Source: Mycobacterium paraseoulense (GTDB lineage: Bacteria; Actinomycetota; Actinomycetes; Mycobacteriales; Mycobacteriaceae). Taken from it: a DNA stretch of 64,000 bases. Positions 47,901 through 55,023 of the stretch are shown here, piece by piece. The first letter of the stretch is position 1. Each line of letters opens with the position of its first letter. The notes under the pieces were generated by a model. It saw only the letters and a list, made by a program, of their open reading frames with translations, searched no databases and was not told where the DNA came from. Location of the stretch: positions 310,001-374,000 of the forward strand of contig NZ_AP022619.1 in NCBI RefSeq assembly GCF_010731655.1, written 5' to 3'. A program made the translations under genes and the position numbers.

Positions 47901-48673
47901 GGGACGGGGTCGACGCGGAGGCGTTCACCGAGGACGCCGACATCCGGGTCATCAGCCCCATTCGCATCGTCGACGGCGGCTACGCCAACGGCTACGGCAA
48001 CAGCAAGTGGGCCGGCGAGGTGCTGCTGCGGGAGGCCCATGACCTGTGCGGGCTGCCGGTCTCGGTGTTCCGCTGCGACATGATCCTGTCCGACACCAGC
48101 TACTCGGGGCAGCTGAACCTGTCGGACATGTTCACCCGGATGGTGCTGAGCCTGGTGGCCACCGGCATCGCGCCGCGCTCGTTCTATCGACTCGACGCCG
48201 AGGGCGACCGGCAACGTGCGCACTTCGATGCGCTGCCGGTGGAGTTCGTGGCCGAGGCGATCACCACGCTGGGCACCCAGGTGGTGGAGGGGTTCGAGAC
48301 GTATCACGTGATGAACCCCCACGACGACGGCGTCGGCATCGACGAGTACGTCGACTGGCTGATCGAGGCCGGCTACCCGATCGAGCGGGTCGACGACTTC
48401 GGCGAGTGGCTGCAACGCTTCGAGGCCGCCCTGCGTGATCTCCCGGAGCGCCAGCGGCAACACTCGGTGCTGCCGCTGTTGCAGTTGCCGAGCACCCAGC
48501 AGGTCGAACCCGGTGAGCCCGGCCGCGGTTCGCTCGCCCCGACCGACCGGTTCCGTGCGGCGGTGCGGGAAGCCAAGATCGGCCCCGACAGCGACGATCC
48601 GGACATCCCGCACATCTCGCCGCCGGTGATCGTCAAGTACGTCACCGACCTGCGGCTGCTCGGGCTGCTGTAA
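23996..48673 (+). CDS. Giant seven-module lipopeptide NRPS with terminal reductase
   Basis: An 8,225-residue synthetase (24.7 kb, no internal stop) with the order C-A-T, C-A-T, C-A-T, C-A-T-E, C-A-T, C-A-T, C-A-T-R. The first C domain (HHIVIDG near residue 137) is closely related to the acyl-starter C of mps1, sharing [12 protein letters not shown] and [11 protein letters not shown], so the product is predicted to be N-acylated. C2, C3, C4, C6 and C7 are LCL-type ([18 protein letters not shown]). C5, after the epimerase, is DCL-type (HHIVMDG). All seven T domains keep GGDS, and all A domains keep NGKLD near the end. The terminal R domain has GATGFLG and YGNSK. The predicted product is an acyl-heptapeptide with a D residue at position 4, released as aldehyde or alcohol. 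ATG 23996 is preferred (GGGAAG upstream, alignment with mps1); a TTG at 23984 is possible. No such product is known to me, so no gene symbol is given. Confidence 0.93.
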   Translation: MELGDRALPLTRGQLDIWLAHETGHSGTEWQIGLFVTIDGRVERDALKWAIRQAIEEAEPTRASFVEADGQVFQRAVDYPDVELAFHDLTASRDAVDEARRMALSIQRTPMPLSGPLFRFALFQTRADEFHLFACCHHIVIDGTGVALVGHRIASIYSAIVSAAPIPPAVFGSLRDLVDCEAKYEGSGDYRNDEAYWAQHLPADDAGPHRGPPTGERDPWPSAPVALDSGILRRVNKVSEVWGVSQTSVITAACALLVRGWGGHGSEVVLDFPVNRRVLPESKTLPGMVAGVVPLVLRVAPQLSVAEFCRQVDTRIRESVEHQRFPVQALERKARGPAGPAERVSVNFIPSAFTLPFGGVTASASYTNSGQASGFGLIFSTDGDRLFLSTAGAWGPFSRLDVAQLAESLQRVLVALTADTTRRLLTIDVLDESEHDRLAALGKRDGLGRPVVSGASIPELFAVQAGRAPGAAAVSCGARSWSYREVDEASNRLARRLIDSGVGRGACVGLVVERSGEAVIAVLGVLKAGAAYVPIDPGSPVRRVEFMLADAAPVVVIVSAGLRSLLGGFSGPVIDLDDPAIEEQSCAAVVGPGADDVAHVIYTSGTTGLPKGVAVTHRNVTQLFEALAGDGLLATGHVWSQCHSLAFDFSVWEIWGALLHGGHLVVVPDAVVRCADDLQALVIGERVSVLTQTPSAAGALSPQGVEAALVVGAEACPAAVVDRWAPGRVMVNVYGPTETTMWAAKSAPLVAGSGAPAIGAPVAGAAFFVLDSWLRPVPAGVVGELYVAGAGVGVGYVGRAGLTGSRFVACPFGGVGTRMYRTGDLVWWGSDGQLRYVGRTDEQVKVRGYRIELGEIHTALTALEGVEQVAVIAREDRPGDRRLVAYLTGGAEPTVVRAALAERLPDYMIPAAIVPLASLPLTLNGKLDTHALPPPEYTDTDRYRAPATLTEEILAGIYAKVLGLGRVGADDSFFDLGGDSLSAMRLVAAINASLDANLSVRALFETPTIRRLAPRLHEGAGWLPRVEAGVRPGVVPLSFAQSRLWFLDQLHGSSPVHNMAVALRLRGRLDADVLGMALADVVARHESLRTVFVAPDGIPRQVVVPVGQFDFGWQVVDASGWPADRLAEAVEGAARYSFDLAVEIPLRARLFRVGEREHVLVAVAHHIAADGWSITPLVRDLGVAYASRCAGEAPGWAELPVQYVDYTLWQRAQFGDLDDPHSAITAQLTYWLDALAGMPERLELPTDRPYPVVADYQGARVAVEWPAELQQRVSEVAGEHNATSFMVVQSALAVLLAKLGATSDVAVGFPIAGRRDPALDELVGFFVNTLVLRTDLGGNPTVAEVFAQVRQRSLAAYEHQDLPFEVLVERLHPTRSLTHHPLIQVVLAWQNLPWQHSGPAAGLTLGDVQASPVPLDTQVARMDLVFSLAERWTEDGRPAGIGGAVEFRTDVFNTARVEGLVEQLRRVLVAMTGDPARLLSSIEVLDDGERARLGVVGNRAVLGGPVPVGVSIPELFAAQVVRDAEAVAISFGERSWTYGEVDESSNRLARLLVEYGAGPGECVALVAERCAEAVVAILAVLKTGAAYLPVDPGLPTARIDFMLADAAPIAAVTAADVRSRLDETDLAVIDIDDPAAETRPSDALPAPSPEDIAYIIYTSGTTGVPKGVAVAHRNVTELLDSVNDELALGRVWSQCHSLAFDFSVWEIFGSLLRGARLVIVPDVVVRSPEELHAMLIREQVSVLSQTPSAFYALAPELGRQLKLRTVVFGGEALEPQRLGKWLRNRPGLPRLINMYGITETTVHASFRRIVDGDVDSGASPIGVPLAHLGFFVLDAWLNPVPVGVVGELYVAGRGVACGYVGRSGLTASRFVACPFGGVGSRMYRTGDLVRWGADGQLRYVGRADEQVKVRGYRIELGEVRTALTGLDGVTQAVVVVREDRPGEKRLVAYVTGAADPAAIRARLADRLPPYMVPAAVVALEELPLTINGKLDTRALPPPDYQEGGEYRPPATPVEEILSDIYARVLGLERVGAEESFFDLGGDSLSAMRLVAAITTGLDAHLEVRTLFEAPTIRQLAPRLRAGGGRPARVVPGVRPAVVPLSFAQNRLWFTDQLQGPSPVYNMAAAMQLDGRLDVEALGAALGDVVARHESLRTVFAAPEGTPKQVVIPAERADFGWRVVDASAWPAGRLDAAVEAAARHTFDLATEVPLRAQLFRVGPDRHVLVAAVHHIAADGSSLAPLVRDLGTAYASRCSGEAPAWAPLPVQYIDYTLWQRASLGELDDPDSPVGGQLRYWQQALAELPGHLRLPTDRPYPPVADYRGSSVAVEWPAELQQRVRETAREHNATSFMVVQAALAVLLAKVSATADVAVGFPISGRRDPALDDLVGLFVNTLVLRVDLTGNPTLAEVLAQVRQRSLAAYEHQDVPFEVLVERLNPTRSLTHHPLVQVMLTWQNDNPAELSLGDLRVTALPLHTRTARTDLVFSLAERWTDDDQPAGIGGAVEFRTDVFDAGTVEALVERLRRVLVSLTTDTARPLSAVDVLDEPEHARLRALGNQHELSRPAPPGVSIPALFAVQVGRAPGAVAVTCGGRSVSYGELDEASSRVAHWLIGVGAGPGCAVGVMFTRSVEAIVAIVGVLKSGAAYVPIDAGLPAARVEFMLADTAPVAVVSTGALVEKLAGYGLPVLDVADPVLQRQPVSAPPPPGADEVAHIIYTSGTTGVPKAVAVSHANVTRLFDAAAVGVALTRAQVWSQFHSYAFDFSVWEIWGALLHGGRLVVVPEAVARSPEDFHALLVAERVTVLSQTPAAVRMLSPQGLQGMALVIGAEPVPAEVVDRWAPGRVMVNVYGPTETTILASASAPLVARSGAPAIGSAVPGAGLFVLDGWLRPVPVGVVGELYVAGRGVGLGYLGRAGLTASRFVACPFGGPGQRMYRTGDLVCWGPDGQLRYVGRADEQVKIRGYRIEVGEIRAALAGLDGVEQAVVIVREDRPGDKRLVGYLTGTAEPTALRAALAQRLPGYMIPAALVTLADLPTTLNGKLDTRALPPPEYTDTGYRAPTNPTEEIVAGIYAQVLGLKRVGVDDSFFDIGGDSLSAMRVIAAINSGFATALSVRALFEAPTVAQLVPRIGGGGGGLAPLVAGPRPAVIPLSFAQSRLWFLDQLQGPSPVYNMAAALRLVGTLDADALRAALDDVVTRHETLRTVFSAPEGTPQQVVLPPSQTRVGWDVVNTDGWSASRLEEAVEAAARYSFDLAVELPLRATLFRVGAGEHVLVAVAHHIAADGWSITPLVRDLGVAYASRCAGGAPGWAELPVQYVDYTLWQRAQFGDLDDPRSAIAAQLAYWLDALAGMPERLELPTDRPYPVVADYRGARVAVEWPAELQQRVSEVAAGHNATSFMVVQSALAVLLAKLGATSDVAVGFPIAGRRDPALDELVGFFVNTLVLRTDLSGNPTVAEVLDQVRQRSLAAYEHQDVPFEVLVERLHPARSLSRHPLIQVVLAWQNVDLAELALGDLQVTPLSTDTRSARMDLVFSLAERWTEDGRPAGIGGAVEFRTDVFNTARVEGLVEQLRRVLVAMTGDPARRLSSIEVLDDVERARLGVVGNRAVLGGPVPVGVSIPELFAAQVVRDAEAVAISFGERSWTYGEVDESSNRLARLLVEYGAGPGECVALVAERCAEAVVAILAVLKTGAAYLPVDPGLPTARIDFMLADAIPVAAIATPELRPRLDGTDLAVIDFDDPEIAIQPRSAPPVPDPENIAYIIYTSGTTGVPKGVAVTHHNVTQLLESVDGELELGYVWSQCHSLAFDFSVWEIFGSLLRGARLVIVPDAVVRSPEELHAMLIREQVSVLSHTPSAVAALSPQGLESVATLVMGGEPCPPEVVDRWATGRVMVNQYGPTETTMYAAMTPPLAAGTGAPPIGSPVPGAALVVLDAWLNPVPVGVVGELYVAGRGVACGYVGRSGLTASRFVACPFGGVGSRMYRTGDLVRWGADGQLRYVGRADEQVKVRGYRIELGEIRAALSGVRGVGQAVVVVREDRPGEKRLVAYVTGAADPAAVRAQLADRLPPYMVPAAVVALEELPLTLNGKLDTRALPPPDYQSAEQYRAPGDAVEQILAGIYAQVLGVERVGADDSFFDLGGDSILSMQVVARARAAGVLFRPRDVFVEQTVARLARVAGVATEDDVVDEGIGPVTATPIMRWLQQVDGPVDEFNQTMVVRAPDGVTRDDVVVLLQALIDRHPMLRLRVDDDGAGGWSLHAPDPGTVDARGCVHTVDALSEAALVAARSWLNPAAGVMLRAVWAESTGRLALIVHHLAVDGVSWRILLEDLNIAWAQQRSGQPVALPPGGTSFARWSALLAEHARRPEVVEKAEVWRRVAATPAALPAVRPCADTYESAEHLSVSLDAETTRMLLGAVPAAFHAGVQDILVVALGLAINEFLGTGAPLCIDVEGHGRDEHVGPHVDLSRTVGWFTAKYPVALSLGRPRWPKVEAGAAELGALVKDAKEQLRAVPDGLTYGLLRYLNPEVGLGDSDPAIGFNYLGRLGGAGELPDELWRLDQDGLALTGAMAALPIPLGHPLELNAGTMDTTNGPRLHANWTWAPSALRRDQVGRLSRLWCEALAGICAHVRNGGGGLTPSDIAPARLGQRQIDDLCRQHAIADILPLTPLQRGLLFHTSTGVDTGDDVYAVQLDITVCGPLDPQRLGESVRAMLTRHPNLMARFCDEFDEPVQIIPADPAMTWRYLQLDADDPDPDEQIERLCAAERSAVCDVAARPAFRAALVRTANQRHRFVLTVHHIVMDGWSLPIVLQEIFAGYYRERLPPAAPYRNYLTWLADRDGAAAQAAWRQVLDGFDSPTLVRPAGPAGRRGVATVALPADTTRALGGLARSSHTTVSTVLQAAWAQLLTWLTGQGDVVFGTVVSGRPPEVSGAESMVGLLINTVPVRATITPTTTVTGLLDQLRRAHNQTLEHEHLALPEIHRATGHDQLFDTLFVYENYPIDTAALAGAHEVSVTDFSSREFNHYPLSVQAVPGDELGLRVEFDTHVFDEAGIRALTDRLRRVLAAMAADPARPLSTIDALDESEHAHLAAWGNRAVLTEPVTGPSIPEAFATQVARTPEAVAVTVEGRSMTYRELDEAADRLAYLLASRGAGPGHFVGLLFSRSAEAIVAILAVLKTGAAYLPIDPGLPAARMGFMIADATPILAVTTAGLRPLLDGCDVPVIDVTDPAVHTHPVIALTAPAPDDIAYLIYTSGTTGVPKGVAVTHHNVTQLMTSLHAPLPAAGVWSQCHSLAFDVSVQEIFGALLGGGRLVVVPEPVVHAPEDLRALLIREGVGVLSQTPSEAGALSPEGLDAVAMVIGGEACPPELVDRWAPGRVMVNAYGPTETTVDAAISAPLTAGAGAPIGPPVSGAAFMVLDRWLRPVPAGVVGELYVAGRGVACGYLGRPGLTASRFVACPFGGTATRMYRTGDLVCWNPDGQLRYVRRADDQVKVRGHRIELGEIRAALTGFEGVEQAAVIAREGRLVGYVTGAVDPDAIRAALAERLPAYMVPAAVIRLDAIPLTLNGKLDKRALPAPKYHDADSYRAPATPVEAILAEIYARVLGLARVGVEESFFDLGGDSLAAMRLVAAVNAGLDAQLSVRAVFEAPTVRGLAPNLGSGGGGPTRVVAGARPETLPLSFAQSRLWFIDQLHGPSPVYNMAAALRLRGDLDTDALGAALADVAARHESLRTVFVAAEGTPQQVVLPPERAEIDAVDATGWSPARLSEAVEAVAAHPFDLATEIPLRARLFRIAPDDHVLVAVVHHIAADGWSLTPLVRDLGLAYASRCAGRPPGWAPLPVQYADYTLWQRAQLGDLDDPDSPIAGQLRYWHEALAGMPERLDLPTDRPYPAVADYRGASVGVEWPAELQDRVREVARAHNATSFMVIQAALAVLLAKLAASSDVAVGFPIAGRRDPALDEVVGFFVNTLVLRVELAGDPTVAELLDQVRRRSLAAYEHQDVPFEVLVERLNPTRSLGHHPLVQVILAWQNNEPADLVLGDLQVSPLPVDTRTARTDLLFSLAERWTGDGRPAGIAGAVEFRTDVFDTATVATLVARLQRVVAAMTTDPARRLSTIDVLDEAEHTRLEVIGNHAALTRPAPPARSISDAFAAQVHRAPEAVAISCEGRCLTYREVDDSADRLAHRLVEHGAGPGERVALLMPRSAEAVVAILAVLKTGAAYLPIDPGLPAARIGFVLTDAAPAAVITVEGLRSRLGGCGVPVIDVDDPELHGRPGAPLPAPSPEDIAYVIYTSGTTGTPKGVGVTHRNVIQLLEALDAEMELGQVWTLCHSLAFDYSVWEMFGALLHGGRLVVVPDAVVRSPEDLHALLVREQVDVLSQTPSAFYGLQTADALAPDVAQRLKLQTLVFGGETLEPRRLGTWLDSHPGRPRIINMYGTTETTVHASFREIVDGDADGDASPIGIPLAHLAFFVLDNWLRPVPAGVVGELYVAGRGVACGYLGRPGLTASRFVPCPSGAPGERMYRTGDVVRWSADGLRYVGRADEQVKIRGYRIEPGEIRTALTELAGVRQAAVIVREDRPGDRRLVGYVTGDADPAVLRAALAERLPAYMVPAAIVALEAIPLTVNGKLDTRALPAPAYRDTGRYRAPTTPTEEILAGIYAQVLGVDRVGVDDSFFDLGGDSLAAMRLIAAVNAGLNVHLGVRSLFEAPTIHRLAPRLGSDGAGRTPLVAIERPAVIPLSFAQSRLWFLDQLQGPSAVYNMAAALRLDGRLDADAFAAALGDVVARHESLRTVFVAAEGTPQQLVLAPEQADVRCDLVDASAWSPDQLAEAVESVAHYAFDLCNEIPLRAWLFRTAVDEHVLVAVLHHIAADGLSLTPLVRDLGVAYAGRCAGEAPAWAPLPVQYADYALWQRTHFGDPDDPDSPIAGQLRFWEHTLAGMPERLVLPTDRPYPLVADHRGATVGVRWSAELQQRVRELARAHNATSFMVVQAALAVLLSTLSGSSEVAVGFPIAGRRDPLLDDVVGFFVNTLVLRTDLGGDPTVAQVLERVRGRSLAAYEHQDVPFEVLVERLRPARSLSHHPLVQVMLAWQNNDPGDVILGDLHVTPLPVDSHTARMDLTFSLAEHWGDAGEPAGIGGQVEFRTDVFDARTIEALIKRLHQVLVAITADPGRPLSSIDVLDDDERARLDDWGNRAVSDRPMTWPSILEVFDTQVDRAPEAVAVRCGDRSITYRELNRAANRLAHLLIGHGAGPGECVGLLVDRSAEAVVSILAVLKTGAAYLPIDPGLPAARIAFILTDAAPVAALTTADHRSRLDGFQGAVVDVDDPALDAQSGGPPPAMPTAEDIAYITYTSGTTGTPKGVAVTHRNVTQLFAPLEAPVPVAGVWSQSHSLVFDVSVWEIFGALLHGGRVLVVPDATARSPEDLHALLSAEDVSVLTQTPSEAAMLAVAGLDSAALVVAGEACPQEVVDRWAPGRTMLNVYGPTETTMCVAISAPLVPESGTPPIGAPVPGAALFVLDGWLRPVPAGVIGELYVAGAGLTYGYVRRAGLTASRFVACPFGAPGQRMYRTGDVVCWGPDGQLRYLGRADEQVKIRGHRVELGEVRAALAALDGVEQAAVIAREDRPGDRRLVGYVTGTAGPAALRVALGDRLPSYMVPAAVVTVDALPLTVNGKLDTRALPAPEYSDVDRYRPPATPVEETLADIYAQVLGVERVGVEESFFDLGGDSLSAMRLVAAIHTTLGIHLPVRAVFDAPAVRNLSQQLDWQNGDFESASRTGPSFASVHGRDATEVYASDLTLDKFIDAATLSAAPSLPGPGPQVRTVLLTGATGFLGRYLLLQWLEQLELVDGKLICLVRAGSDEEARQRLEKTFDSGDPKLLRYFQELAADHLEVVAGDKGAANLGLDEPTWQRLADTVDLIVDSAALVNGVLPYSELFGPNVAGTAELIRLALTTKHKAYSYVSTANVGDGVDAEAFTEDADIRVISPIRIVDGGYANGYGNSKWAGEVLLREAHDLCGLPVSVFRCDMILSDTSYSGQLNLSDMFTRMVLSLVATGIAPRSFYRLDAEGDRQRAHFDALPVEFVAEAITTLGTQVVEGFETYHVMNPHDDGVGIDEYVDWLIEAGYPIERVDDFGEWLQRFEAALRDLPERQRQHSVLPLLQLPSTQQVEPGEPGRGSLAPTDRFRAAVREAKIGPDSDDPDIPHISPPVIVKYVTDLRLLGLL
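24017..27060 (+). other. Giant NRPS module 1: starter C - A - T
   Basis: The starter condensation domain spans about residues 9-425, the A domain about 452-935 and the T domain is near 976 (LGGDSL). The A-domain code reads as DFWTVGVMWK, which I cannot match confidently to a known substrate. No epimerase follows, unlike mps1 module 1, so an L residue is expected at position 1, acylated on its amino group. Confidence 0.8.
27392..28003 (+). repeat. Direct repeat tract 1, module 2 copy (C domain)
   Basis: Nearly identical to 33728-34339 (612 bp, offset 6,336 bp, only scattered substitutions). It covers the C-domain catalytic HHIAADG region of modules 2 and 4. The tract uses many T- and TTG-rich codons unlike its surroundings. 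Confidence 0.92.
28253..28813 (+). repeat. Direct repeat tract 2, module 2 copy (C-A junction)
   Basis: Nearly identical to 34571-35131 (561 bp, offset 6,318 bp). It covers the end of the C domain, the C-A linker and the N-terminal third of the A domain. The 18-bp change of offset relative to tract 1 reflects a six-residue insertion in the module 2 copy (around [10 protein letters not shown]). Confidence 0.92.
29487..29748 (+). repeat. Direct repeat tract 3, module 2 copy (A-domain C-terminal part)
   Basis: Nearly identical to 35781-36042 (262 bp, offset 6,294 bp), and the similarity continues patchily to about 29975. Between tracts 2 and 3 the two A domains diverge, including the whole segment that carries specificity residues 299-331. 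Confidence 0.9.
30270..33390 (+). other. Giant NRPS module 3: LCL C - A - T
   Basis: C spans about 2095-2530 (HHIAADGSS), A about 2569-3048, T near 3087 (IGGDSL). The code DFWSVGVILK has no confident match but shares its first positions with module 1. Core motif A3 reads [14 protein letters not shown], with Ala where the family has Gly after PK. Confidence 0.78.
33728..34339 (+). repeat. Direct repeat tract 1, module 4 copy (C domain)
   Basis: Partner of 27392-28003; see that entry. The reading frame and domain position are the same, within C4. Confidence 0.92.
34571..35131 (+). repeat. Direct repeat tract 2, module 4 copy (C-A junction)
   Basis: Partner of 28253-28813. It ends at the same codon (after ADA), where the two A domains begin to differ. 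Confidence 0.92.
35781..36042 (+). repeat. Direct repeat tract 3, module 4 copy (A-domain C-terminal part)
   Basis: Partner of 29487-29748. Similarity resumes at the codons for LDAWLNPVP, just after the specificity core. Confidence 0.9.
37960..40970 (+). other. Giant NRPS module 5: DCL C - A - T
   Basis: C spans about 4659-5070 ([19 protein letters not shown]), the type that accepts a D-configured upstream residue. A spans about 5102-5578 and T is near 5617. The code DVQSVGAVDK starts like proline codes (DVQ) but does not match further. A short deletion removes the usual DRPGDK segment in the A-domain C-terminal part ([10 protein letters not shown]). Confidence 0.78.
41010..44150 (+). other. 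Giant NRPS module 6: LCL C - A (Thr-like) - T
   Basis: C spans about 5675-6108, A about 6145-6638, T near 6678. The code DYWSVGMVHK differs from the threonine-type codes of mps1 A2 and module 2 only at the second position, so Thr or a close relative is likely. It contains the same [14 protein letters not shown] subtype core. Confidence 0.8.
44190..48673 (+). other. Giant NRPS module 7 and release: LCL C - A - T - R
   Basis: C spans about 6735-7172, A about 7205-7685, T near 7726, R about 7789-8225. The code DVWTVAVMCK is partly Phe-like (compare DAWTVAAVCK) but is not conclusive. The reductase has GATGFLG and YGNSK and is almost the same as that of mps2. In mps2 it yields alaninol, so a C-terminal amino alcohol is the natural prediction. 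Confidence 0.8.
47336..48673 (+). repeat. Reductase-domain repeat, copy 2 (in the giant NRPS)
   Basis: Partner of 22259-23587. It includes long runs of identical DNA, for example through the GATGFLG-encoding region, and ends at the stop codon. Confidence 0.9.
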
Positions 48674-48803
48674 ACGTTTGAGCGGCAACGGATTTCACGT
48701 GGAAGGGCCGAAATACCCGGCATTCGTGCCACGTCGCAGCAAAGCCTGACTAACATGGCCGGTGATCGTGACGGTGTCCCGCCAGCACACGAAAGCGCTC
48801 ACC

Positions 48804-49385
48804 ATGACCACAGCCCGCGTGCCCAAGTTGCCGCTCGAGGAAGCCACCGCGGCCGCCGACGAGGCGGCGGTGCCCAACTACATGGCCGAACTGAGCATCT
48901 TCCAGGTGCTGCTCAACCACCCGCCGCTGGCGCGCGCCATCAACGATCTGCTCGCCACCATGCTCTGGCATGGTGCGCTCGACGCGCGGTTGCGTGAGTT
49001 GGTCATCATGCGGATCGGCTGGCTCACCGCATGCGACTACGAGTGGACACAGCATTGGCGCGTCGCGTCGAGGCTGGGCGTGGCGCCCGACGACCTGCTC
49101 GGCGTGCGTGACTGGCAGGCGCACCACGGGTTCGGCCCGACCGAGCGGGCGGTGCTGGCCGCCACCGACGACGTGGTGCGCGACGGCGCGGTGAGCGACG
49201 CCAGCTGGGCGGCCTGTGAACGCGAATTGAACGGCGACACAACGGTTCTCATCGAGCTGGTCACCGCGATCGGTGCGTGGCGGATGGTCGCGTCCATCCT
49301 GCACAGCCTCCGGGTCCCGCTCGAAGAGGGCGTGTCCAGCTGGCCGCCCGACGGCCGGTCGCCGTCGGAAGCCGTCATCGATTGA
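48804..49385 (+). CDS. Carboxymuconolactone decarboxylase / AhpD-like family protein
   Basis: A 193-residue helical protein of the CMD/AhpD fold. The diagnostic stretch is RELVIMRIGWLTACDYEWTQH: a conserved Glu, then Cys and His in the family's active-site arrangement, but with one Cys rather than the CxxC pair of the AhpD peroxidase partner. That makes a peroxidase-coupled role uncertain; a decarboxylase-like or small-molecule redox role is possible. The ATG at 48804 is preferred. A GTG at 48762 would add 14 residues with no better ribosome-binding site. The next gene (nitronate monooxygenase family) starts 32 bp downstream in the same direction, so the two probably form an operon. The 130 bp between this gene and the giant NRPS show no clear terminator. 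Confidence 0.82.
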   Translation: MTTARVPKLPLEEATAAADEAAVPNYMAELSIFQVLLNHPPLARAINDLLATMLWHGALDARLRELVIMRIGWLTACDYEWTQHWRVASRLGVAPDDLLGVRDWQAHHGFGPTERAVLAATDDVVRDGAVSDASWAACERELNGDTTVLIELVTAIGAWRMVASILHSLRVPLEEGVSSWPPDGRSPSEAVID

Positions 49386-49417
49386 CATATCGATCGGTGG
49401 CTCTTTAGCGTCGGGCA

Positions 49418-50539
49418 ATGCGTACCAGAGTCGCCGACATGCTCGGTGTCGAGTTCCCCATCTGCGCGTTCAGCCACTGCCGCGACGTGGTGGCCGCGGT
49501 GACCAACGCGGGCGGGTTCGGCATCCTCGGCGCCGTGGCGCACAGCCCCCAACGGCTGGAAAGCGAACTCACCTGGATCGAGGAGCAGACGGGCGGCAAG
49601 CCCTACGGGGTCGACCTGTTGTTGCCGCCCAAGTATGTCGGCGCGGACGAAGGCGGCATCGACGCCACCCAGGCGCGGGCGCGGCTGCCCGAGGAGCACC
49701 GCGCCTTCGTCGACGACATCCTCGCCCGCTACGGGATCACCGCGCCTGCCCAGGATCGTCCCTCCGCGGGTGGCCTCAACATCTCGCCCAAGGGCTACGA
49801 ACCGCTGCTCGAAGTGGCCTTCGCCCATGACATTCGGCTGATCGCCAGCGCGCTCGGGCCGCCCCCCGAAGACCTCGTCGAACGCGCCCACGACCGCGGC
49901 GTGCTGGTGGCCGCGTTGGCCGGCACCACGCGCCATGCGCAGCGGCACGCGGCCGCCGGTGTCGACCTGATCGTCGCGCAGGGCACCGAGGCCGGGGGAC
50001 ACACCGGGGAGGTCGCCACCATGGTCCTGGTTCCCGAGGTCGTCGATGCCGTGTCGCCGGTCCCCGTTCTCGCCGCCGGCGGCATCGCCCGCGGCCGCCA
50101 GATCGCGGCGGCGCTGGCCCTCGGCGCTGAAGGCGTGTGGTGCGGGTCGGTGTGGCTGACCACCGAGGAGGCCGAGACGCCACCGGTGGTCAAGGACAAG
50201 TTCCTGGCCGCCACCTCCTCGGACACGGTGCGGTCGCGGTCGATGACGGGCAAGCCGGCACGGATGCTGCGGACGGCCTGGACCGAGGAATGGGAGCGCC
50301 CGGAAAAACCCGACCCGCTCGGCATGCCGTTGCAGACCGCGCTGGTCACCGAACCGCAGGTGCGCATAAACCAGGCGGCCGCGCACCCCGGCGCCAAGGC
50401 GCGAGAGCTGGCCACCTACTTCGTCGGCCAGGTGGTCGGGTCGCTCGACCGGGTTCGCCCCGCGCGCACGGTGGTGCTCGACATGGTGGAGGAATTCATC
50501 GACACCATCGGGCGGCTCGACGGCCTCGTCGAGAGGTAA
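49418..50539 (+). CDS. Nitronate monooxygenase family FMN oxidoreductase (Rv1533-like)
   Basis: A 373-residue TIM-barrel flavoprotein of the nitronate monooxygenase / 2-nitropropane dioxygenase family. It has the N-terminal barrel start (PICAFSHCRDVVAAVTNAGGFGILGA), the FMN phosphate-binding and catalytic region AQGTEAGGHTG with the conserved His, and the following LAAGGIARGRQIAAALALGAEGVWCG. Members oxidise alkyl nitronates using FMN and oxygen, but many mycobacterial paralogues have unknown substrates. By position (before the M-box, the Rv1535-like gene and ileS) it corresponds to Rv1533 of M. tuberculosis. The ATG start gives the standard length. Confidence 0.87.
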   Translation: MRTRVADMLGVEFPICAFSHCRDVVAAVTNAGGFGILGAVAHSPQRLESELTWIEEQTGGKPYGVDLLLPPKYVGADEGGIDATQARARLPEEHRAFVDDILARYGITAPAQDRPSAGGLNISPKGYEPLLEVAFAHDIRLIASALGPPPEDLVERAHDRGVLVAALAGTTRHAQRHAAAGVDLIVAQGTEAGGHTGEVATMVLVPEVVDAVSPVPVLAAGGIARGRQIAAALALGAEGVWCGSVWLTTEEAETPPVVKDKFLAATSSDTVRSRSMTGKPARMLRTAWTEEWERPEKPDPLGMPLQTALVTEPQVRINQAAAHPGAKARELATYFVGQVVGSLDRVRPARTVVLDMVEEFIDTIGRLDGLVER

Positions 50540-50754
50540 CCGGTGTTCCCCACGGCGGCTGAACGGCCCCCGCGGCGGTTCGGCAAACACGAGATGAACA
50601 ATCCACGCAAGCCCGTGCGCGGCCATACGCCCAGCTCATAGCCCCTTACCTGGCCGAATCCTGTGTGCCCGCCCCGGGAAACCGTAAAGATTCACCAACA
50701 TCGCATCGAGGAGTTTGACCCCGTCGGACCCGTCGTGCATTATCGGTCGGGTAT

Positions 50755-50918
50755 GCACCTCGTTAGGTGAGGCGTCTACACGAATACAGGCCACTGACCC
50801 CGAACGTCGAAAGACGCCCCGGGTCAGGACAGCTCCTCCCGGCTTAAGGGTTGAGCCCAGGTGGCTTCCGGAATTCCGGACACGTCGTGTGGTGCCGAAG
50901 CTCTGACGAGAGGGGTGC
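50755..50918 (+). ncRNA. M-box (ykoK-type) magnesium riboswitch
   Basis: The leader contains the hallmark M-box segments in order: CTCGTTAGGTGAGGC (50759 on), TACAGGCCACTGACCCCGAA, CGTCGAAAGACGCC, GGGTCAGGACAG, GGCTTAAGGGTTGAGCCCAGG, and GGTGCCGAAGCTCTGACGAG. The ends pair as the closing helix (CTCGT with ACGAG; GCACC with GGTGC). M-box RNAs sense Mg2+ and usually switch off expression when it is plentiful. In M. tuberculosis an M-box precedes the Rv1535 gene, and the same arrangement is present here. Confidence 0.93.
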
Positions 50919-50924
50919 GGATCT

Positions 50925-50946
50925 CCGACGGTCGTCGGGTTTCTGC
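50925..50946 (+). terminator. Possible expression-platform terminator of the M-box
   Basis: CCGAC-GGTC-GTCGG followed by GTTTCTGCT lies just after the aptamer. The stem is short, so termination rather than another mechanism is tentative. A second hairpin (CGTGCGGG-TC-CCCGCACG, 50967-50984) follows and precedes the ribosome-binding site of the small ORF. Confidence 0.45.
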
Positions 50947-51013
50947 TCCTCATGCTGCGCAGATCGCGTGCGGGTCCCCGCACGTGTCGTGACCGCGAGG
51001 AGGTGAGGGACAC

Positions 51014-51094
51014 ATGAGTTCCAGCGACAGTCCGGACCGAAGTCCGAGCTCCGTCTCGTCCCGATCCCGTCTCCGGCACGACGTTCTCAGCTGA
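51014..51094 (+). CDS. Small ORF between the M-box and the Rv1535-like gene
   Basis: A 26-codon ORF, too short to be found by usual gene callers, beginning MSSSDSPDRSPSSVSS and ending RLRHDVLS. It is preceded by one of the strongest Shine-Dalgarno sequences in the window (GAGGAGGTGAGGG, spacing about seven bases). The peptide is Ser/Arg/Asp-rich with no recognisable domain. Its place in the riboswitch-controlled leader, 115 bp before the next start, suggests either a regulatory upstream ORF or a small protein expressed under Mg2+ limitation. No homologue can be checked here. Confidence 0.55.
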   Translation: MSSSDSPDRSPSSVSSRSRLRHDVLS

Positions 51095-51209
51095 GTCGTC
51101 GCAACGCCAAGTGGCTTATCGGCCAGGCGTTCTCCGGATCGGAACCGCGACGGGACTTCGACACGTCAGTCCAGTTAGTCCCGGTAGGAACCCCGCGTAG
51201 GAGATGATC

Positions 51210-51449
51210 ATGACCACAGCTCTGTACGACGAAGTGGTGACCGTAGCGCCCGCACGCAAGTTGACGGTGGTGCGCGACGTCGAGACCACTGCGGCCCCGG
51301 TGGCCAAGAAGGCCGCCCGCCCGGCCGGCAAGCAGCCCGTCTTCGCGGGCGACCCGCTGGTGGAGGGCGCCACCCGCTTGCTGAGCATTCCGCTGCGCCA
51401 CCTGTACGCCGCGCTGCTGCGGGTTGGTGTGCTCGAAGTTCTGGCCTGA
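51210..51449 (+). CDS. Small M-box-controlled protein, Rv1535-like
   Basis: A 79-residue protein of unknown function. It begins MTTALYDEVVTVAPARKLTV, has a basic Ala/Lys/Pro-rich middle (AAPVAKKAARPAGKQP) and ends in a hydrophobic amphipathic tail (LSIPLRHLYAALLRVGVLEVLA) that might touch membranes. The ATG at 51210 is chosen for TAGGAG six bases upstream; an ATG two codons earlier is too close to it. Position downstream of the Mg2+ riboswitch and directly before ileS corresponds to Rv1535 of M. tuberculosis. A role in Mg2+-limited growth is inferred from its leader only. Confidence 0.85.
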   Translation: MTTALYDEVVTVAPARKLTVVRDVETTAAPVAKKAARPAGKQPVFAGDPLVEGATRLLSIPLRHLYAALLRVGVLEVLA

Positions 51450-51540
51450 TCCGATGGGCAGCGACCAACCAGGGCTCCAAGGGGCTACCCGGCCGCAGGT
51501 GTGACCTGAGGCCAGGTGGCCCCTTGGGGTGCTTCGCCTG

Positions 51541-51765
51541 AGTAGAATCGAGCCACTGGCGTTGATCCGGCATCACCGGGGAGCTTTCGGAAGAACAGCC
51601 GGCTTCTTTCTCTGGCCAGCTCAGTAGAACCGAACGGGTGGGCCCGTCACAGCCTCCAAGGAGCGGTCACGCGACAGCGTGGCAAGCGGGGTGGTACCGC
51701 GGCGCTCGCGCAGGCAGCGCGTCGTCGTCCCCGGCCTGACCATAGGCACGCAGGAGACGACGCGC
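51541..51765 (+). ncRNA. Actinobacterial ileS T-box riboswitch with SD-sequestering hairpin
   Basis: The tRNA-sensing leader of ileS. It contains AUC isoleucine triplets in the stem I area (51565-51567 and 51572-51574; CATCACCGGGGAGC is the likelier specifier region), the AGTAGAACCGAACGGG segment, and the T-box GGGGTGGTACCGCGG (51688-51702). The UGGU of the T-box would pair with the uncharged tRNA acceptor end. Downstream, GCGCGTCGTC (51717-51726) pairs perfectly with GACGACGCGC (51756-51765), a 10-bp hairpin that covers the bases around the GGAG ribosome-binding site. This matches the translational mode known for actinobacterial ileS T-boxes: uncharged tRNA-Ile frees the ribosome-binding site. 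Confidence 0.92.
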
Positions 51766-51768
51766 ACC

Positions 51769-54700
51769 GTGACCGAAAACGCTGACGCCAGGGCTTATCC
51801 CAAACTGGCGAGCGGAGCACCCGATTTTCCGGCCCTCGAACTCGAGGTCCTGGACTACTGGGCCCGTGACGACACCTTTCGGGCCAGCATCAACCGCCGC
51901 GACGGCGCCGAAGAATTCGTCTTCTACGACGGACCGCCGTTCGCCAACGGGCTGCCGCACTACGGGCACCTGCTGACCGGCTACGTGAAGGACATCGTCC
52001 CGCGCTACCGGACCATGCGCGGCTACAAGGTGGAGCGGCGTTTCGGCTGGGACACGCACGGGTTGCCCGCTGAACTCGAGGTCGAGCGGCAGTTGGGCAT
52101 CAACGACAAGTCGCAGATCGACGACATGGGGATCGCCGCGTTCAACGACGCGTGCCGCGCCTCGGTGCTGCGCTACACCGACGAGTGGCAGGCGTACGTC
52201 ACCCGTCAGGCCCGCTGGGTCGATTTCGAGAACGACTACAAGACGCTCGACCTGTCCTACATGGAGTCGGTGATCTGGGCGTTCAAGCAGCTCTGGGACA
52301 AGGGTCTGGCCTACGAGGGCTACCGCGTCCTGCCGTACTGCTGGCGCGACGAAACCCCGCTGTCCAACCACGAATTGCGGATGGACGACGACGTCTACCA
52401 GAGCCGCCAAGACCCCGCGCTGACAGTGGGATTCAAGGTGGTGGGGGGCGCGCTGGACGGCGCGCACCTGCTGGTGTGGACGACGACGCCGTGGACGCTG
52501 CCGTCGAACCTGGCCGTCGCGGTCAACCCCGAGGTCACCTACGTCGAGGTCCGGGCCGGCGAGCACCGCTTCGTGCTGGCGCAGCCCAGGTTGGCCGCCT
52601 ACGCCCGCGAGTTGGGTGACGAACCAGAAGTGCTGGGCACCTACCGCGGGGCCGACCTGCTCGGCACGCGCTACCTGCCGCCCTTCCCGTATTTCATGGA
52701 CACCCCCAAGGCTTTTCAGGTGCTGCCGGGGGAGTTCGTCACCACCGAGGACGGCACCGGCATCGTGCACATGGCGCCGGCCTACGGCGAGGACGACATG
52801 GCCACCACCGACAAGGTGGGCATCGTGCCGGTCACCCCGGTCGATTCCAAGGGCCGCTTCGACGCCACCGTCCCGGATTACCAGGGGCAGCACGTGTTCG
52901 ACGCCAACCCGCACATCATCCGCGACCTGAAGAACGGCAGCGGCCCGGCGGCGGCCAACGGCGCGGTGCTGCTGCGCCACGAGACCTACGAGCACCCCTA
53001 CCCGCACTGCTGGAGGTGCCGCAACCCACTGATCTACCGGGCGGTGTCGTCCTGGTTCGTCGCGGTCACCGCGTTCCGCGACCGCATGGTGGAGCTCAAC
53101 CAGCAGATCACCTGGTACCCCGAACACGTCAAGGACGGCCAGTTCGGCAAGTGGCTGCAGGGCGCCCGCGACTGGTCGATCTCGCGAAACCGCTACTGGG
53201 GCAGTCCCATTCCGGTGTGGAAATCCGACGACCCGGCCTACCCGCGCATCGACGTTTACGGCAGCCTCGACGAGCTGGAGCGCGACTTCGGGGTGCGGCC
53301 GACCAACCTGCACCGGCCCTACATCGACGAGCTGACCCGCCCCAATCCCGACGACCCGACCGGCCGCAGCACCATGCGGCGCATCCCCGACGTGCTCGAC
53401 GTGTGGTTCGATTCCGGGTCGATGCCCTACGCCCAGGTGCATTACCCGTTCGAGAATGGTGAGTGGTTCGACACCCATTATCCCGGCGACTTCATCGTCG
53501 AGTACATCGGCCAGACCCGCGGCTGGTTCTACACCCTGCACGTGCTGGCCACCGCGCTGTTCGACCGTCCGGCATTCAAAACCTGTGTGGCGCACGGGAT
53601 TGTGCTGGGTTCCGACGGCCAGAAGATGAGCAAGTCGCTGCGCAACTACCCGGACGTGTCCGAGGTGTTCGACCGTGACGGTTCCGACGCCATGCGGTGG
53701 TTTTTGATGGCCTCGCCGATCCTGCGTGGTGGGAACCTGATTGTCACCGAGCAGGGCATCCGCGAGGGCGTGCGCCAGGTCCTGTTGCCGTTGTGGAACG
53801 CGTACAGCTTCCTGGCCCTCTACGCGCCCAAAGTCGGCTCCTGGCGCACCGATTCGCGGCAGGTGCTGGACCGCTACATCCTGGCCAAGCTCGCCGAACT
53901 GCGCGACAGCCTCACCCGCGAGATGGACACCTGCGACATCTCGCGCGCCTGCGAGCACCTGCGCCAGTTCACCGAGGCGTTGACGAATTGGTATGTGCGA
54001 CGGTCGCGTTCGCGGTTCTGGGAGGAGGACCCCGACGCCATCGACACCCTGCACACTGTGCTCGAGGTGACCTCGCGGCTGTCCGCGCCGCTGCTGCCGT
54101 CGGCCACCGAGATCATCTGGCGCGGTCTGACCGGGGGGCGGTCGGTGCACCTCACCGATTGGCCCGACGCCGAATCGCTGCCGGCGGACCCCGCTCTGGT
54201 CGCCGCGATGGACCAGGTCCGCGAGGTGTGCTCGGCGGCGTCGTCCCTGCGCAAGGCCAAGAAGCTGCGGGTGCGCCTGCCGCTACCGAAACTGACCGTG
54301 GCGGTGCACGATCCGCAGCGGCTGCAGCCGTTCGCCGACCTGATCGCCGACGAGCTCAACGTCAAGAGCGTCGAACTGACCGACGCGATCGACACCTACG
54401 GCCGCTTCGAGCTCACCGTCAACGCCTGGGTCGCCGGGCCGCGGCTGGGCAAGGACGTGCAGGCCGCCATCAAGGCGGTCAAGGCGGGGGAGGGCGTCGT
54501 CAATCCCGACGGCACCCTGACGGCGGGTCCCGCGGTGCTGCAGCCCGAGGAGTACACCTCGCGGCTGGTCGCCGCCGACCCCGAGTTCACCGCCGCCCTG
54601 CCCGACGGGGCCGGGCTGGTGGTGCTCGACGGCACCGTCACCCCGGAGCTGGAGGCCGAGGGCTGGGCCAAGGACCGCATCCGCGAACTGCAGGAGCTGC

Positions 54701-54894
54701 GGAAGTCGAGCGGGCTGGACGTGTCCGACCGGATCTCCGTCGTGATGTCGGTGCCCGCCGAGCGGGCCGACTGGGCGCGCACCCACCGCGACCTGATCGC
54801 GGGTGAAATCCTGGCCACCAGCTTCGAATTGGGCGAACCGGCCGACGGCGCCGACATCGGCGACGGCGTGCGGGTGAGCATCGCCAAGGCGTAG
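51769..54894 (+). CDS. ileS: Isoleucyl-tRNA synthetase
   Basis: A 1,041-residue class I aminoacyl-tRNA synthetase that charges tRNA-Ile. The HIGH-type motif is HYGH at residues 64-67, and KMSKS lies at 619-623. The CP1 editing domain region shows TTPWTLPSN, and the tRNA anticodon-binding and C-terminal parts are complete. Upstream in-frame codons exist, but the GTG at 51769 follows the ribosome-binding site AGGAG and the T-box sequestering hairpin, and the resulting length equals that of M. tuberculosis IleS. Expression should rise when tRNA-Ile is uncharged, through the T-box. It lies downstream of the small Rv1535-like gene and is followed by a hairpin terminator. Confidence 0.97.
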   Translation: MTENADARAYPKLASGAPDFPALELEVLDYWARDDTFRASINRRDGAEEFVFYDGPPFANGLPHYGHLLTGYVKDIVPRYRTMRGYKVERRFGWDTHGLPAELEVERQLGINDKSQIDDMGIAAFNDACRASVLRYTDEWQAYVTRQARWVDFENDYKTLDLSYMESVIWAFKQLWDKGLAYEGYRVLPYCWRDETPLSNHELRMDDDVYQSRQDPALTVGFKVVGGALDGAHLLVWTTTPWTLPSNLAVAVNPEVTYVEVRAGEHRFVLAQPRLAAYARELGDEPEVLGTYRGADLLGTRYLPPFPYFMDTPKAFQVLPGEFVTTEDGTGIVHMAPAYGEDDMATTDKVGIVPVTPVDSKGRFDATVPDYQGQHVFDANPHIIRDLKNGSGPAAANGAVLLRHETYEHPYPHCWRCRNPLIYRAVSSWFVAVTAFRDRMVELNQQITWYPEHVKDGQFGKWLQGARDWSISRNRYWGSPIPVWKSDDPAYPRIDVYGSLDELERDFGVRPTNLHRPYIDELTRPNPDDPTGRSTMRRIPDVLDVWFDSGSMPYAQVHYPFENGEWFDTHYPGDFIVEYIGQTRGWFYTLHVLATALFDRPAFKTCVAHGIVLGSDGQKMSKSLRNYPDVSEVFDRDGSDAMRWFLMASPILRGGNLIVTEQGIREGVRQVLLPLWNAYSFLALYAPKVGSWRTDSRQVLDRYILAKLAELRDSLTREMDTCDISRACEHLRQFTEALTNWYVRRSRSRFWEEDPDAIDTLHTVLEVTSRLSAPLLPSATEIIWRGLTGGRSVHLTDWPDAESLPADPALVAAMDQVREVCSAASSLRKAKKLRVRLPLPKLTVAVHDPQRLQPFADLIADELNVKSVELTDAIDTYGRFELTVNAWVAGPRLGKDVQAAIKAVKAGEGVVNPDGTLTAGPAVLQPEEYTSRLVAADPEFTAALPDGAGLVVLDGTVTPELEAEGWAKDRIRELQELRKSSGLDVSDRISVVMSVPAERADWARTHRDLIAGEILATSFELGEPADGADIGDGVRVSIAKA

Positions 54895-54903
54895 CGGCGC
54901 AGA

Positions 54904-54920
54904 GCCCCGGTCGGGGGTTT
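54904..54920 (+). terminator. Hairpin after ileS
   Basis: CCCC-GGTC-GGGG followed by GTTT begins about ten bases after the ileS stop. The stem is short but GC-only. It is followed by unusual A-tracts. Confidence 0.45.
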
Positions 54921-55023
54921 GCGAAAAAAAGTTCCGAAAAAAGTGTCCGACCCGTCCGGGTTGGCTGCTCGTAGCTGTGACGGCGGCCCACCGGGGGTCG
55001 CGACCACAGTTGAGGAACACGCC

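Noticed and set aside
49418..50539. Nitronate monooxygenase or CMD protein as NRPS tailoring enzymes
   Set aside because: Their order with the M-box gene and ileS is the ordinary Rv1533-Rv1536 neighbourhood, which exists without any NRPS in M. tuberculosis.
50636..51079. 147-codon minus-strand open frame over the M-box
   Set aside because: It is antisense to a riboswitch whose conserved RNA motifs are unmistakable, and the translation has no domain.
51667..54150. 827-codon open frame antisense to ileS
   Set aside because: ileS on the plus strand is certain (HYGH, KMSKS, T-box leader); the antisense translation has no domain.
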